Assembly (NCBI GenBank): GCA_900546675.1
Contig: URDQ01000018.1
Span: 1 to 28,538, forward strand
From: an uncultured Porphyromonas sp.
GTDB taxonomy: Bacteria > Bacteroidota > Bacteroidia > Bacteroidales > Porphyromonadaceae
DNA length: 28,538 nucleotides
Direction of reading: 5' to 3'
Shown here: positions 6,736-16,281 of the stretch, in pieces
Layout of the letters: each line of letters starts with the position of its first letter
Position numbering within the stretch: the first letter of the stretch is position 1
The notes under the pieces: model-generated
Seen by the model: only the letters and a program-made list of their open reading frames with translations
What the model was told of the DNA's origin: nothing
The model's database searches: none
Program-made: the position numbers and the translations under genes

Positions 6736-9369
6736 ATGCAACAACCATCGCATCGCTTCACAACCTTTAGGAGGCTAAGTGTCGTCCTCTTTATTCTTTG
6801 CGCCTTATGGAGCTATCCGCTCCTAGCTCAGCAGACAATACAAAAGGTTACTACTGAGACTCCTGGCTCGCTCGCAGCAGAACTGGAGAAGCTGAATAAG
6901 CCAATCGAGGCACTACGCATCTCAGGGCCTCTCAATGGTAAAGACCTCGCACTACTCAGAGAACTCGCAGGAGCTACTATGTCGACCCTCCCCGTAGAGT
7001 CTGGAGCAACCGATACGCTAACCTACTTGGATCTACGGAAAGCTACACTACACCCCGATGCTGAGCGATATGCTGCACCTGATTATGCACAAGTAGAGGC
7101 GAACAAAATCGGTAGGCGTATGTTTGCCAACTGCATTTTCTTGAAAGAGATTCGCCTACCAGCGACAGTTACCATCATTGACAAAGAGGCCTTCAAGGGT
7201 GCCACCAGCCTACATACCGTAAGCTATATAGATGCTGTAGAGGAGATTGAGTGGGGAGCATTCGAGGGGTGTACCTCTCTATACGACATTGAGCTACCCG
7301 ACGGGCTAAAGGTCATACGAGGAGAAGCCTTTAAGGACTGCACCGCACTGCGGGCTGTCGTCTTCCCCTCTTCGCTCGTAGACTTAGGGAGCAATGCTTA
7401 CGAAAACACAGGTATACGATACCTCAACGTAACAATCCCCGAAGATGATCAGGCTATCGGTAATCAAGTATTCAAGGACTGCAAGCGACTAGAGCGAGTA
7501 TCTCTCTATGGGGATTACTTGACGCTAAAGTACGGACTCTTTGAGGGGTGTACGGCTCTTCAGTCTGTACGCATACTATCGTCTCAAGTGCATACGATAC
7601 AGGGGTCTGCCTTCCAGGGGTGTACCAGCCTAGTAGAGCTACACCTACCGTCCTCCATAAGCTATATACAGATGGACGCTCTAGTGGGCTGTACGGCTTT
7701 AAAGCTTTTGACTATACCCTATGAGGGCGTGGTGATGGGAGGTATGATCTTCGAAGATGCGCTAGCTCCACAGATTACAGTGGCTGTACCATCAACCGTG
7801 ATGGCTGATTATCGAGCTACCGACGCCTGGAGCAAGTGCCAGATAGCTGATCTCAAAGATTACCTGCCAGTCAATGCTGTCTACTTAGAGGAGGACTTTA
7901 CCGCTCTTCCTTACAGCATAAAGGAGTGGGCTGGAAACGATACTTGGCATACGGATCATGGAGCTTATATCAATAAGGTAGGCGACAATCAGGTACTCAA
8001 GCTAGGGGACAATGAGGGGACAGGTCATATCTCGACCAAAGCGCTCGACCTCTCAGCCCATGGAGGGCACTTCCGCATCCGCCTAGCGATGGATGGCTGG
8101 AATCCCCTACATAGTGCCTTACAGGTAGAGGCTCGAGACAAAGAGGGCAATATACTCTCAGCGCATCGGGTGTACTGCTATGAACCCAAGATGGGTGGCG
8201 ACCTTCGTACCTTTGACTTTGAAATGAGTGGCGGTGTCCAGGAGACCTTCATTCACTTATACACAACAGAAGATGAGCGAATAGCAATCGTTGATGATGT
8301 CAAGATCTACGACACCGATGAGGCTATACCATTCTACGCCGTAGATATACCCGAACTAAACTACGGCATCACAGCTGTCAACGCTGAGATCGCTGACACA
8401 AAGGGCTTAATCTACGGAGAGAACTTGACCCAAGCTCCGTCTGTCAAGGTTTTATCAAAAAGCCTTGGCACCTTTTCGGTCGATGCTGATCCGACTCCAC
8501 AGGGAGGTGCTATGACGGTCTTCGTTGACACAGAAGAACTCGGAGAGTACAGCGGTTATATACGTATCAAGAGCGAAGATGTAAATGTGATCATGCTACC
8601 CCTACAGATCTCAGTAAGAGATATGGACAACGTCTACGGACTAGACGATACGAACCCACTAGACTCTCTACAAGAGGCATTTGAGGAGGGAAATGGTATC
8701 CCAGACAACTTCACCACCGTGGCTATCGTTGGGAAGCGTAACTGGGAGAGACGCTACAATGGCGATATGCAGCACCCCAATCGCTATCTCTCTATAGATG
8801 GTCTCAAGAGTCAGTTCGATGGACACACAGGAGACATTCACGCTCTGATCATCCTTCCTGCACTCAACCTCAGTCATCCCGATCGTGAGGAGTGGGCGCT
8901 CTCTTTCGACCTTGCAGTACTACGCCCTAACGGAGCTACGCTACATCTCGTCTCCGTAAGTAAGCGTGGAGAGATACATCGCCTGAAAGACTTTACCGCA
9001 GACAAAGAGTGCGAGTGGACTCCACAGCAAGTGATGCTCAGCGCACTCCCCGATACGACAGCTGGCTTCCTCGCTTTTGAGTACGTCGGGAATATGCCTG
9101 AGCGGTCAACCACTTATCGTATCGACAATCTTCGCTACCAGCGCATCACCGCTACAGAAGATATTGTCTCGCAAGAGCTACGCTACACGACTTCCGCTGG
9201 GCTACTAAGCATCTACGGAGTCGAGCAGACAGCTATCGTGAGCATTTACACGACAGAGGGACTGCTCGTAACACGCTGCTCGGGCGCTACGCAGTATAGC
9301 TTGCCACTCGTCTCAGGCTACTACATCGTCCAGCTAGGACACAACACTTACAAAGTTCTAATCGACTAA
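6736..9369 (+). CDS. BspA-like leucine-rich-repeat surface protein with T9SS type A tail
   Basis: An 877-residue secreted protein. A signal peptide is visible (FRRLSVVLFILCALWSYPLLAQ). Residues about 125-345 hold BspA/LRR_5-type repeats, recognisable by recurring A/F-x-GCTSL-x-x-V/I-x-LP blocks (FEGCTSLYDIELP, FQGCTSLVELHLP). A jelly-roll-like module follows at about 380-530 (LEEDFTALPYSIKEW ... IVDDVKIYDT), then a beta-sandwich region and a second jelly-roll-like module at about 650-800. The last 70 residues resemble a T9SS type A sorting domain (VSIYTTEGLLVTRCSG ... SGYYIVQLGHNTYKVLI). It is therefore probably translocated by T9SS and anchored or released at the surface. BspA proteins often mediate adhesion; that role is inferred here. 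The next gene starts 22 bases on. Confidence 0.85.
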   Translation: MQQPSHRFTTFRRLSVVLFILCALWSYPLLAQQTIQKVTTETPGSLAAELEKLNKPIEALRISGPLNGKDLALLRELAGATMSTLPVESGATDTLTYLDLRKATLHPDAERYAAPDYAQVEANKIGRRMFANCIFLKEIRLPATVTIIDKEAFKGATSLHTVSYIDAVEEIEWGAFEGCTSLYDIELPDGLKVIRGEAFKDCTALRAVVFPSSLVDLGSNAYENTGIRYLNVTIPEDDQAIGNQVFKDCKRLERVSLYGDYLTLKYGLFEGCTALQSVRILSSQVHTIQGSAFQGCTSLVELHLPSSISYIQMDALVGCTALKLLTIPYEGVVMGGMIFEDALAPQITVAVPSTVMADYRATDAWSKCQIADLKDYLPVNAVYLEEDFTALPYSIKEWAGNDTWHTDHGAYINKVGDNQVLKLGDNEGTGHISTKALDLSAHGGHFRIRLAMDGWNPLHSALQVEARDKEGNILSAHRVYCYEPKMGGDLRTFDFEMSGGVQETFIHLYTTEDERIAIVDDVKIYDTDEAIPFYAVDIPELNYGITAVNAEIADTKGLIYGENLTQAPSVKVLSKSLGTFSVDADPTPQGGAMTVFVDTEELGEYSGYIRIKSEDVNVIMLPLQISVRDMDNVYGLDDTNPLDSLQEAFEEGNGIPDNFTTVAIVGKRNWERRYNGDMQHPNRYLSIDGLKSQFDGHTGDIHALIILPALNLSHPDREEWALSFDLAVLRPNGATLHLVSVSKRGEIHRLKDFTADKECEWTPQQVMLSALPDTTAGFLAFEYVGNMPERSTTYRIDNLRYQRITATEDIVSQELRYTTSAGLLSIYGVEQTAIVSIYTTEGLLVTRCSGATQYSLPLVSGYYIVQLGHNTYKVLID

Positions 9370-9391
9370 TAACTATCCAAATCCATAACTT

Positions 9392-10834
9392 ATGAAACGA
9401 TCCTTACTCTCTCTGCTCCTCCTGATGGGGCTAGCTCTCACCTGTGGAGCTCAAGGGCAAAAGGTCTCCCTACGCTTTCTATCTGATGGGGATCCAGTAG
9501 CTCACAAGAAAGAAGTCACGGCCATCGTCAGTGGTCAGCGAACCATCATCACACCACAAGGTGATGGTAGCGAGTATCTTATACCCGTAGGAGCCAACGT
9601 AGAGCTACAGCTCACCGCTGCCGATGGCTATGTCGACTATCTATGGTTCGATGGGGACAAAGAGATTAGTCGCTCCTACAATCTGAAGAGCTACGAGATA
9701 CAGAATCTCACTACGAGCAAGACCATACGTGTCGACTGCCGTAAGCTAATCCCTGTCAAGTTTATCTGTCCCGCAGAGGGATCTAAGGGCAAAGAGGTCA
9801 ACATAGACGAGCAAGACGACTATGGTACCGTGATTGCCCCCGAAGCTGACGGAGACACCTATATGCTTCCCCTACAAGGCTCCGTATACTTTGACTCTGG
9901 GGTAGATGACAATCACTTTGTCTTGCGCTGGCTACTCAATGGTGGCGCTACTTTTCCTGGGAAGCCTGACATCTTCTTCAAGCAAAATGTGCCAGAAGGC
10001 TTTGAGCTAGAGGTGCAGTTCTACAAAGCGGGCGAGACTCGCACAGTTACCTATACACAGCCCAGTACAGCGATCATCAGATGTAAGAACAGAGGGCAGT
10101 ACGACTCACCCGAGATCGAGAGTGGTAGCACGGTAGATCCAGGCGATGAGATACTCTTTGAGATAGCTCCTCCTGACAACCCCTCGGGCAAGGTCGAGCT
10201 ACACCACTGGGAGGTCAATGGCGAGCCTTATATGCTCGGAGAGGAGTACTATACAGACAATTCGCTGTCGATCTATGCCTTTACAGATCTCGACGTCACA
10301 GCTGTGCCGATGGAGGAGTATGAGGCTCCAGAGATACACCTTAACCTTTCAGTTGAGCAAGTGGACTTTGGCTCTGTAGCTATTGGCGAAACCAAGTCTC
10401 AGAGTGTCACATTGACGACAGTAGGTGCTACGATGCCTGTCTTACTGGGACTACGAGATGCTGTCCCCTCGCTATCCTTTACTCCTGAGCGACTACCTAG
10501 CAGTGGTGGCGAGATTACCATTACATTTGCACCGACGAGACGTGAAGCGGTCAGCACGGAGCTACTCTTAAAGAGTGGCGAGACAATAGTCACTCTACCG
10601 ATTATAGCGCAAGGCACCACAGCACTTGACACGCCCTCTAGTGAGACGCTCCCCTATCGTATACAGCAGTCGGAGATCGTGTGGCTAGAGGAGGTAGTTG
10701 CTACGATCTACACCGCTGACGGACGGCTACTCTCTACTGGTACCTACAGCGCTGGCAGCGTGTTCCGTCTGCCTGCGAGTGGCGTTTACTTTGTGGAGCT
10801 TCAGAATCATCGCTACAAGGTAATCGTTCGATAG
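9392..10834 (+). CDS. Secreted beta-repeat protein with T9SS type A tail
   Basis: 480 residues with a signal peptide (MKRSLLSLLLLMGLALTCGAQ). Three consecutive modules of about 90-100 residues each contain a tryptophan followed by a turn: YLWFDGDKEI, LRWLLNGGATF and HHWEVNGEPY. They resemble the divergent InlB-B/'bacterial repeat' beta modules. Residues about 320-410 form an ASH/HYDIN-like sandwich (VDFGSVAIGETKSQSVTL). The end is a good type A T9SS domain (VVATIYTADGRLLSTGTYSAG ... SGVYFVELQNHRYKVIV). Probable cell-surface or secreted protein; no enzymatic motif is seen and I do not recognise a specific family. It sits between two other secreted-protein genes, 2 bases before the next, so co-expression is likely. 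Confidence 0.8.
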   Translation: MKRSLLSLLLLMGLALTCGAQGQKVSLRFLSDGDPVAHKKEVTAIVSGQRTIITPQGDGSEYLIPVGANVELQLTAADGYVDYLWFDGDKEISRSYNLKSYEIQNLTTSKTIRVDCRKLIPVKFICPAEGSKGKEVNIDEQDDYGTVIAPEADGDTYMLPLQGSVYFDSGVDDNHFVLRWLLNGGATFPGKPDIFFKQNVPEGFELEVQFYKAGETRTVTYTQPSTAIIRCKNRGQYDSPEIESGSTVDPGDEILFEIAPPDNPSGKVELHHWEVNGEPYMLGEEYYTDNSLSIYAFTDLDVTAVPMEEYEAPEIHLNLSVEQVDFGSVAIGETKSQSVTLTTVGATMPVLLGLRDAVPSLSFTPERLPSSGGEITITFAPTRREAVSTELLLKSGETIVTLPIIAQGTTALDTPSSETLPYRIQQSEIVWLEEVVATIYTADGRLLSTGTYSAGSVFRLPASGVYFVELQNHRYKVIVR

Positions 10835-10836
10835 GT

Positions 10837-12429
10837 ATGAAGCACATTCTTACAGCTATAAGGTGGGGTTGCTTGCTCATCATTGCGACCTTAGCGCCTC
10901 TCACGGCGCAGAGCGTACTTTATCCCGAGAAGCCTTCAGGCGCTGGCACTCAGAGCAGTCCGCTAGAGGTGACCACGCCCGCCCATCTTGCATGGATTGC
11001 AGAGATGGTCAATGGCGGAGAGAGCCTCAGTGGCATATGGCTCGCACAGAAGTGCGACATAGACCTCTCTATTACTAGGGAACTCAACGATGGAGAGGGT
11101 TGGACGCCTATCGGTGGCTATGTTTTCCTCGGGGGGCGTGAGATCAAAGTGGGCTTCGAGGGGTATTACGATGGTGAGGGACACACGATCTCTAACCTCT
11201 ATATGAACCGCCCGCAACATGACTATCAGGCGCTCTTTGGCTATGTCCACAAGGGGCGTGTGGCAAACTTAACGATCCACAAGGCCACCGTGACTGGATC
11301 GGAGAATGTGGCTGCAGTCTTTGCCTACACCTTTGAGGAGACCATCAGCAATTGTCATGTGACGGAGTCGGTAGTGGACTGCAAAGCCTTTTATGCTGGG
11401 GGTCTTATCGGCTTCCAGTCTGACGGAGTGACAGAGCACTCATCTGCGCAAGTCACTATCTACGGGCGAGACTATATAGGAGGACTCGTCGGCTGGAGTG
11501 AGCTAGGGCGCATTCGAGGCTGTCGTACGAGTGGCTCTCTGCTGAGCGTAGTCTTCAATGGTGTGCAGCCACGTCACTGCGGAGGTCTCGTAGGCTACTG
11601 CAATAAGTCGCAGATAGATCGCTCGCTCTGTAGCTCCGACCTCATAGAGGGTGGCGACTGGACTGGAGGACTGGTTGGTTCTGCCGAGCAGTCGAAGATT
11701 CGCGAATCGGTCAATCTCGCCAAGCGTATCACGGGACGCTCTTACGTGGGTGGTATCGCTGGTCGAACGAATGAGTCTGAGCTCTCGGACTGCTACTCGA
11801 TCTCTTCGCTCCAAGGAGAGCAGTACGTGGGAGGTGTGTCGGGCTTTGCTACTTATAGCTCGACGCTCATAGAGCGCCTCTACTCCATCTGTGAGGTCTC
11901 AGCGATCGAGGGTTCCTCAGCCTTTGCTATCGGCTCTGTGCTAGGCGCTTATGGTACGGGTACCGTACGGGACGTCCTCTACGACCAGACAAAACAACCC
12001 GACCTGCCCGCTATCGGTGGTGCCAACCAAGAGGGTTGCAAGGTAACTGGCAAGAATCCTAACGAGATGAAGCAGCAGGAGAGCTACGCTGGGTGGGACT
12101 TCAGCGAGATCTGGACAATTGTACCAGCACAGCACGATGGACTGCCCCTCTTGCGGTGGCAGATGGATCCAGCGTGGAATGCGGTAGACAACCCCAGCGA
12201 ATTGCTTGCAGCCTCTCCTGTACAGCTGATCACAGAGGGCGATGCTTGCTATCTGTCAGTGCCTGCGCCTCTGACACTAGAGGCGGTCTATGGCATAGAC
12301 GGCACAGCGCTTACGATGATCTCTCGTGAAGTTAATAGCTGTCGGGTAGCACTCCCCGCACAGGCTCGTATCCTTATCATCGTGTACAGCGATGGCGCTC
12401 AGTATCACACGGCTAAGTGCCTGCTATAA
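10837..12429 (+). CDS. GLUG-repeat secreted protein
   Basis: 530 residues beginning with a signal peptide (IRWGCLLIIATLAPLTAQ). An N-terminal motif (LAWIAEMVNGG ... DIDLS ... WTPIGG ... FEGYYDGEGHTISNLYMN) is the usual entry into GLUG proteins. Six GGLxG-type motifs follow at about residues 187, 214, 248, 276, 304 and 331, spaced 27-34 residues, which predicts a right-handed beta-helix adhesin-like fold. The C-terminus is arranged like a T9SS type A domain (LEAVYGIDGTALTMISREV) but ends AKCLL, lacking the K-V-x-V/I ending of its two neighbours, so secretion-signal function is uncertain. Starts 2 bases after the preceding gene; last gene of the surface-protein operon. Confidence 0.8.
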   Translation: MKHILTAIRWGCLLIIATLAPLTAQSVLYPEKPSGAGTQSSPLEVTTPAHLAWIAEMVNGGESLSGIWLAQKCDIDLSITRELNDGEGWTPIGGYVFLGGREIKVGFEGYYDGEGHTISNLYMNRPQHDYQALFGYVHKGRVANLTIHKATVTGSENVAAVFAYTFEETISNCHVTESVVDCKAFYAGGLIGFQSDGVTEHSSAQVTIYGRDYIGGLVGWSELGRIRGCRTSGSLLSVVFNGVQPRHCGGLVGYCNKSQIDRSLCSSDLIEGGDWTGGLVGSAEQSKIRESVNLAKRITGRSYVGGIAGRTNESELSDCYSISSLQGEQYVGGVSGFATYSSTLIERLYSICEVSAIEGSSAFAIGSVLGAYGTGTVRDVLYDQTKQPDLPAIGGANQEGCKVTGKNPNEMKQQESYAGWDFSEIWTIVPAQHDGLPLLRWQMDPAWNAVDNPSELLAASPVQLITEGDACYLSVPAPLTLEAVYGIDGTALTMISREVNSCRVALPAQARILIIVYSDGAQYHTAKCLL

Positions 12430-12555
12430 GCCGAGTGATTCACCACGAGTGGCTATGGACTAGTTGTCCCTTTATCAAGCTTAACAGCAACGATGTAGGG
12501 CGACTCGTCTGAGCAAAACGACCCGCAGGCTAGGTACTTGGCGGACGTTGCATAT

Positions 12556-12596
12556 CTCCAGTGAGGGAATTTGAAATTTCCTCGCTGGAGTTTTTC
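12556..12596 (+). terminator. Intrinsic terminator after the surface-protein operon
   Basis: Arms 12556-12572 and 12574-12590 pair over 17 positions with two G-T wobbles (CTCCAGTGAGGG against CCTCGCTGGAG), followed by TTTTTCGT. In practice the innermost pairs would open to form the loop. It lies 127 bases after the GLUG gene. The rest of 12430-12756 holds no gene, only the repeat and promoter listed below. Confidence 0.75.
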
Positions 12597-12675
12597 GTCT
12601 TCACCGAGGTCAAGAGCATACTCCACGGAGGAAGGCGATGGGCGAGTGACTAGAGCTATCGGAATAATCGAATAT

Positions 12676-12708
12676 CTAACTTCTAACCTCTAATCCCTAA
12701 CCTCTAAT
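12676..12708. repeat. Degenerate CTAACCTCTAAT tandem repeat before nadE
   Basis: CTAACCTCTAAT occurs at 12683-12694 and 12697-12708 (period 14), preceded by the related CTAACTTCTAAC at 12676-12687, overlapping it. The repeat abuts the promoter at 12713 and occupies the place where a -33 box would be. It could be a simple-sequence spacer or a regulatory tract. Confidence 0.5.
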
Positions 12709-12712
12709 TTCG

Positions 12713-12720
12713 TATCTTTG
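12713..12720 (+). promoter_or_regulatory. -7 promoter element for nadE and downstream genes
   Basis: TATCTTTG matches the TAnnTTTG -7 element and lies 36 bases before the nadE ATG at 12757. No TTTG is seen about 20 bases upstream. Confidence 0.6.
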
Positions 12721-12756
12721 TGGCGTAATGCTTTATAAGAGACTATAGTCGAAGGT

Positions 12757-14700
12757 ATGAACTATGGATATGTCAAGGTAGCGGCCGCTGTGCCCTATGT
12801 CAGAGTGGCTGACTGCTACTACAATACGAGTCGCATCAAGGAGATGATCTTCCAAGCGGAGGAGCTAGGAGTAGAGATACTTACGACCCCCGAGCTCTCT
12901 ATCACGGGGTATACCTGTGGGGATCTCTTTCATCAGTCGTTCCTCCTAGATCAGGCTCAGAAGGCGCTATGCCAGTTGGTCGAGGAGACGGCAGAGACTG
13001 ATGTGATGGTCATCGTCGGTATGCCTGTCAAGGTGGAGGAAAAGCTCTTCAACGGGGCGGTCGCCTTCCAGCATGGTAAGATCCTAGGAGCGATCCCGAA
13101 GACTTATCTGCCGAACTACCGAGAGTTTCAGGAGAAGCGCTGGTTCTCGCCCAGTGATTCGCTACAATATAAGACGGTGCAGATGGGGCCCCACACGGTA
13201 CCCATCGGGCGAAATATCATCTTTAAGTGTGGGCAGGTGGGCATTGGTATCGAGATCTGCGAGGATATGTGGACTCCCTTTACGCCTGGTACACGGCTCA
13301 GTCTCTATGGAGCGCATATCATCTTCAACCTCTCTGCGAGCAATGAGAATGCGGGCAAGCATGACTACCTCCGCTCGCTGATCAGTGGTGCTACGTCGCA
13401 GGCTATCTGTGGATACGTCTACGCCTCTAGTGGCTATGGCGAGAGTTCAACCGATCTAGTCTACACGGGTAAGGCGTTTATCGCTGAGGTGGGCAAGATT
13501 GTCAAGGAGATGCGTCGCTTTGAGTACAAGGAGCGAATGATCGTGAGCGACATCGATGTGTCTCGGGTACATGGCGAGCGCCTGATCAATAGTAGCTTCA
13601 AGAGTGCGGTCAATCACTTTACCGACGAGGAGGAGCTGGTGAGCATCCCCTTCACACTACGCTCGGAGGAGGAGTCACAGCCTATGGATCGTGTCATAGA
13701 TCGCAACCCCTTTATGCCTGAGGGCGCGAACCCTGAGGAGCGTTGTCACGAGATGTTTCAGATACAGGTGTGCGGACTCATACAGCGCCTCAAGCATATG
13801 CGTGCAGAGCATGCGGTGATCGGCATCTCGGGCGGACTAGACTCGGCACTGGCTCTATTGGTGACGGCAGAGGCTTTTGACCTCTTGGGCTTGGATCGCA
13901 AGCAGATCATTGCAGTGACGATGCCTGGCTTTGGCACCTCTGAGCGCACTTATCGCAACGGCTACACGATGATGCAGGAGCTGGGTGTGACGATCCGTGA
14001 GATAGACATCAAGGAGGCAACGGAGCAACATCTCTCAGCCATCGACTATAAGGGCAACCGAGAGGATGCGACCTTTGAGAATGCCCAGGCACGTGAGCGG
14101 ACGCAGATATTGATGGATCTTGCCAATATGTACCACGCGCCCGTCATTGGGACGGGAGACCTGTCTGAGATCGCCTTGGGGTGGTGCACCTTCAACGGGG
14201 ATCATATGTCTATGTATGCGGTGAATAGTGGGATCACGAAGACGAGCGTACAGTTGATCGTCGGGTGGTATGCTACGCACAAGGCAGCTAATGCTACGCT
14301 CGCCACAGTCCTACAGGACATCGTCGCTACGCCGATTAGCCCCGAGCTACTCCCGATCAAGGACACGAAGGCTGGTAGCGAGCAACAGACGCAGAGCCTC
14401 GTGGGGCCATACGAACTACACGACTTCTTTATCTATCACTTCTTACTCGATGGCTTCGAGCCGAAAAAGATCTTTTACCTAGCGAAGGTTGCTTTCGAGG
14501 GAGCCTACACGCCCCAAGAGATCAAGCACTGGATGGGAGTCTTCTTCAAGCGATTCTTCTCTCAGCAGTTCAAGCGCAATGCGATGCCCGATGGGCCTAA
14601 GGTGCTGAGCGTCTCGCTCTCCTCTCGCGGGGAGTGGCGTATGCCGAGCGATGCGGTGAGTAGTATGTGGCTCCAAGAGGTGGAGAGCCTAGAGGTATAG
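12757..14700 (+). CDS. nadE: Glutamine-dependent NAD+ synthetase
   Basis: Makes NAD+ from nicotinic acid adenine dinucleotide with ATP, taking ammonia from glutamine. The 647-residue length is that of the two-domain form. The N-terminal nitrilase-like glutaminase has the Glu-Lys-Cys triad: E46 in PELSITGY, K115 in IPKTYLPNYREF and C168 in GIEICEDMW. The C-terminal synthetase has the PP-loop SGGLDS at 358-363, with AVTMPGFGTS and GTGDLSEIALGW. All catalytic residues looked for are present. It is the first gene after a promoter and heads a closely packed run that continues to the suf genes. Confidence 0.96.
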   Translation: MNYGYVKVAAAVPYVRVADCYYNTSRIKEMIFQAEELGVEILTTPELSITGYTCGDLFHQSFLLDQAQKALCQLVEETAETDVMVIVGMPVKVEEKLFNGAVAFQHGKILGAIPKTYLPNYREFQEKRWFSPSDSLQYKTVQMGPHTVPIGRNIIFKCGQVGIGIEICEDMWTPFTPGTRLSLYGAHIIFNLSASNENAGKHDYLRSLISGATSQAICGYVYASSGYGESSTDLVYTGKAFIAEVGKIVKEMRRFEYKERMIVSDIDVSRVHGERLINSSFKSAVNHFTDEEELVSIPFTLRSEEESQPMDRVIDRNPFMPEGANPEERCHEMFQIQVCGLIQRLKHMRAEHAVIGISGGLDSALALLVTAEAFDLLGLDRKQIIAVTMPGFGTSERTYRNGYTMMQELGVTIREIDIKEATEQHLSAIDYKGNREDATFENAQARERTQILMDLANMYHAPVIGTGDLSEIALGWCTFNGDHMSMYAVNSGITKTSVQLIVGWYATHKAANATLATVLQDIVATPISPELLPIKDTKAGSEQQTQSLVGPYELHDFFIYHFLLDGFEPKKIFYLAKVAFEGAYTPQEIKHWMGVFFKRFFSQQFKRNAMPDGPKVLSVSLSSRGEWRMPSDAVSSMWLQEVESLEV

Positions 14701-14711
14701 AGACGAGAGCG

Positions 14712-15698
14712 ATGATGAGTCAAGAGGAGCGTACGCAACTATTGGTGCCGATAGCGGACTTTGTCAAGGAGTTCGAGCAAGACTTCAAGCGATCACTACA
14801 GAGTGATGCGCCCGTACTATCGCACGCCTTGGAGCACCTGCAGCTCTCCTCAGGCAAGCATATTCGTCCGATCATCGTGGGGCTATGCGCTCAGCTATGC
14901 GCTGGGCAAACCAATGCACAGACACTCTCGGCAGCACTGGTCATAGAGCTACTACACACGGCGTCGCTAATTCACGACGATGTCATCGACTGGTCAGACA
15001 CACGTCGCGGACAGCCTACACTCAATGCGCTCTACAGCAATCATCAGGCGGTCTTGATGGGAGACTACGTACTCTCGACCGCCTTTCTAGAGTTAGTCTC
15101 TCGGGAGCACAACCCTGAGATGCTACGTGTCGTTGCTCAGGCTGGACGCAATCTCTCTATCGGAGAGCTGATGCAGCTGTCTCTCTCGAAGGCACACACC
15201 TATCGTGAGGAGGACTACTATGCGGTGGTGGATCGCAAGACGGGAGCGCTCTTTGAGGCGAGCGCCAAGCTGGGAGCGCTGAGCGTAGATGCTACTGCTG
15301 AGCAGGTGGAGCGCTGTGGTCGTCTAGGGCAATTGATGGGGCGTGCCTTCCAGCTGCAGGATGATCTCTTTGACTATGACAAGCACCAAGATGTGGGCAA
15401 GCCTACGGGTCACGACCTTATCGAGGGGAAGGTCTCTCTCCCACTACTCTATGTCCTAAATCAGGCAGCCCCTAAGGAACGTGACGAGATTATCTCGTAT
15501 CTACAACAACCTATTGAGGAGGACTCTATAGACTACCTCCTCCGCATAGCCCGCGAGCGTGGTGGCATCGACTACACAGAGAGGCAGATACAGCACATTC
15601 ACCAAGAGGCGATCGACCTGCTCAGGAGCTTCGCAGCGAGTGACACTAGAGAGACGCTAGAGCGCTTCATCACATTACTAGGAGAGAGACAGAAGTAG
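14712..15698 (+). CDS. trans-Polyprenyl diphosphate synthase (IspB-like)
   Basis: Adds isopentenyl units to an allylic diphosphate to make the long prenyl chain, most likely the menaquinone side chain. I start it at ATG 14712 (329 residues), 11 bases after nadE; an open frame back to 14667 would overlap nadE and adds non-family residues. The first Asp-rich motif is HDDVID (D89, D90, D93) followed by TRRGQPTLN; the second is LQDDLFDYD (D217, D218, D221). GKPTGHDLIEGKVSLPLLYVL is typical of the octaprenyl/solanesyl group. SGKHIRPI near the N-terminus binds isopentenyl diphosphate. Product length cannot be fixed by eye. Confidence 0.9.
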   Translation: MMSQEERTQLLVPIADFVKEFEQDFKRSLQSDAPVLSHALEHLQLSSGKHIRPIIVGLCAQLCAGQTNAQTLSAALVIELLHTASLIHDDVIDWSDTRRGQPTLNALYSNHQAVLMGDYVLSTAFLELVSREHNPEMLRVVAQAGRNLSIGELMQLSLSKAHTYREEDYYAVVDRKTGALFEASAKLGALSVDATAEQVERCGRLGQLMGRAFQLQDDLFDYDKHQDVGKPTGHDLIEGKVSLPLLYVLNQAAPKERDEIISYLQQPIEEDSIDYLLRIARERGGIDYTERQIQHIHQEAIDLLRSFAASDTRETLERFITLLGERQK

Positions 15699-15710
15699 CT
15701 GACGAAGAGT

Positions 15711-16281
15711 ATGGGAGGGGATACGCTTAATTGGATTGACTATATGGTTATGGGCTGCACAGCGTGGGCCCTCTTCAAGGGCTTCAAGCAGGGTGTCATA
15801 TCGGCACTGATTGGTGTGCTGGGCATCGCTGTCGGCTATGTGCTGGTGCGCTGGATAGGCGTACCTGTAGCACTATGGATCTCTCAAACCTTCGGACTAC
15901 CCCACGGGGTGGCGGTGGTGGGCGCTTATGTAGCGACTTTCTCGCTCTCTTGCTGGGGTATCGCTTTCCTAGCACGTCCTACGGTGAGAGCCATTAAGCG
16001 TTCGTCGCTCTCAGTTGTCAATAAACTTATGGGCGCTCTCTTTGCGGGAGCCTTCGTCATCTTATTCTTTAGCCTTATATTTAATCTAACCGACTTCATA
16101 CTGCCTCGAGGGGTGCTGGAACAGCTACCCGACATCACAAGAAAAGAGGGCGAGCCAGCTGAGCCTCGACGAGATCAGCGTGACAAGTCTAGACTATACG
16201 ACCCAGTCCGTGGCTTGATCTCTTGGGCTGCACTGGGTGACCTGACCTCTTGGCAGGATAAACAATTAAAGCAACAATCAA

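Noticed and set aside
6359..6778. 139-codon plus-strand open frame in the divergent intergenic region
   Set aside because: It is built from the inverted and direct repeats, has no domain-like composition, spans the promoter at 6638 and overlaps the signal peptide of the LRR gene in another frame.
14667..14711. Earlier start for the prenyl synthase overlapping nadE
   Set aside because: The added residues do not fit the family N-terminus, and tandem ATGs at 14712/14715 follow the nadE stop closely.
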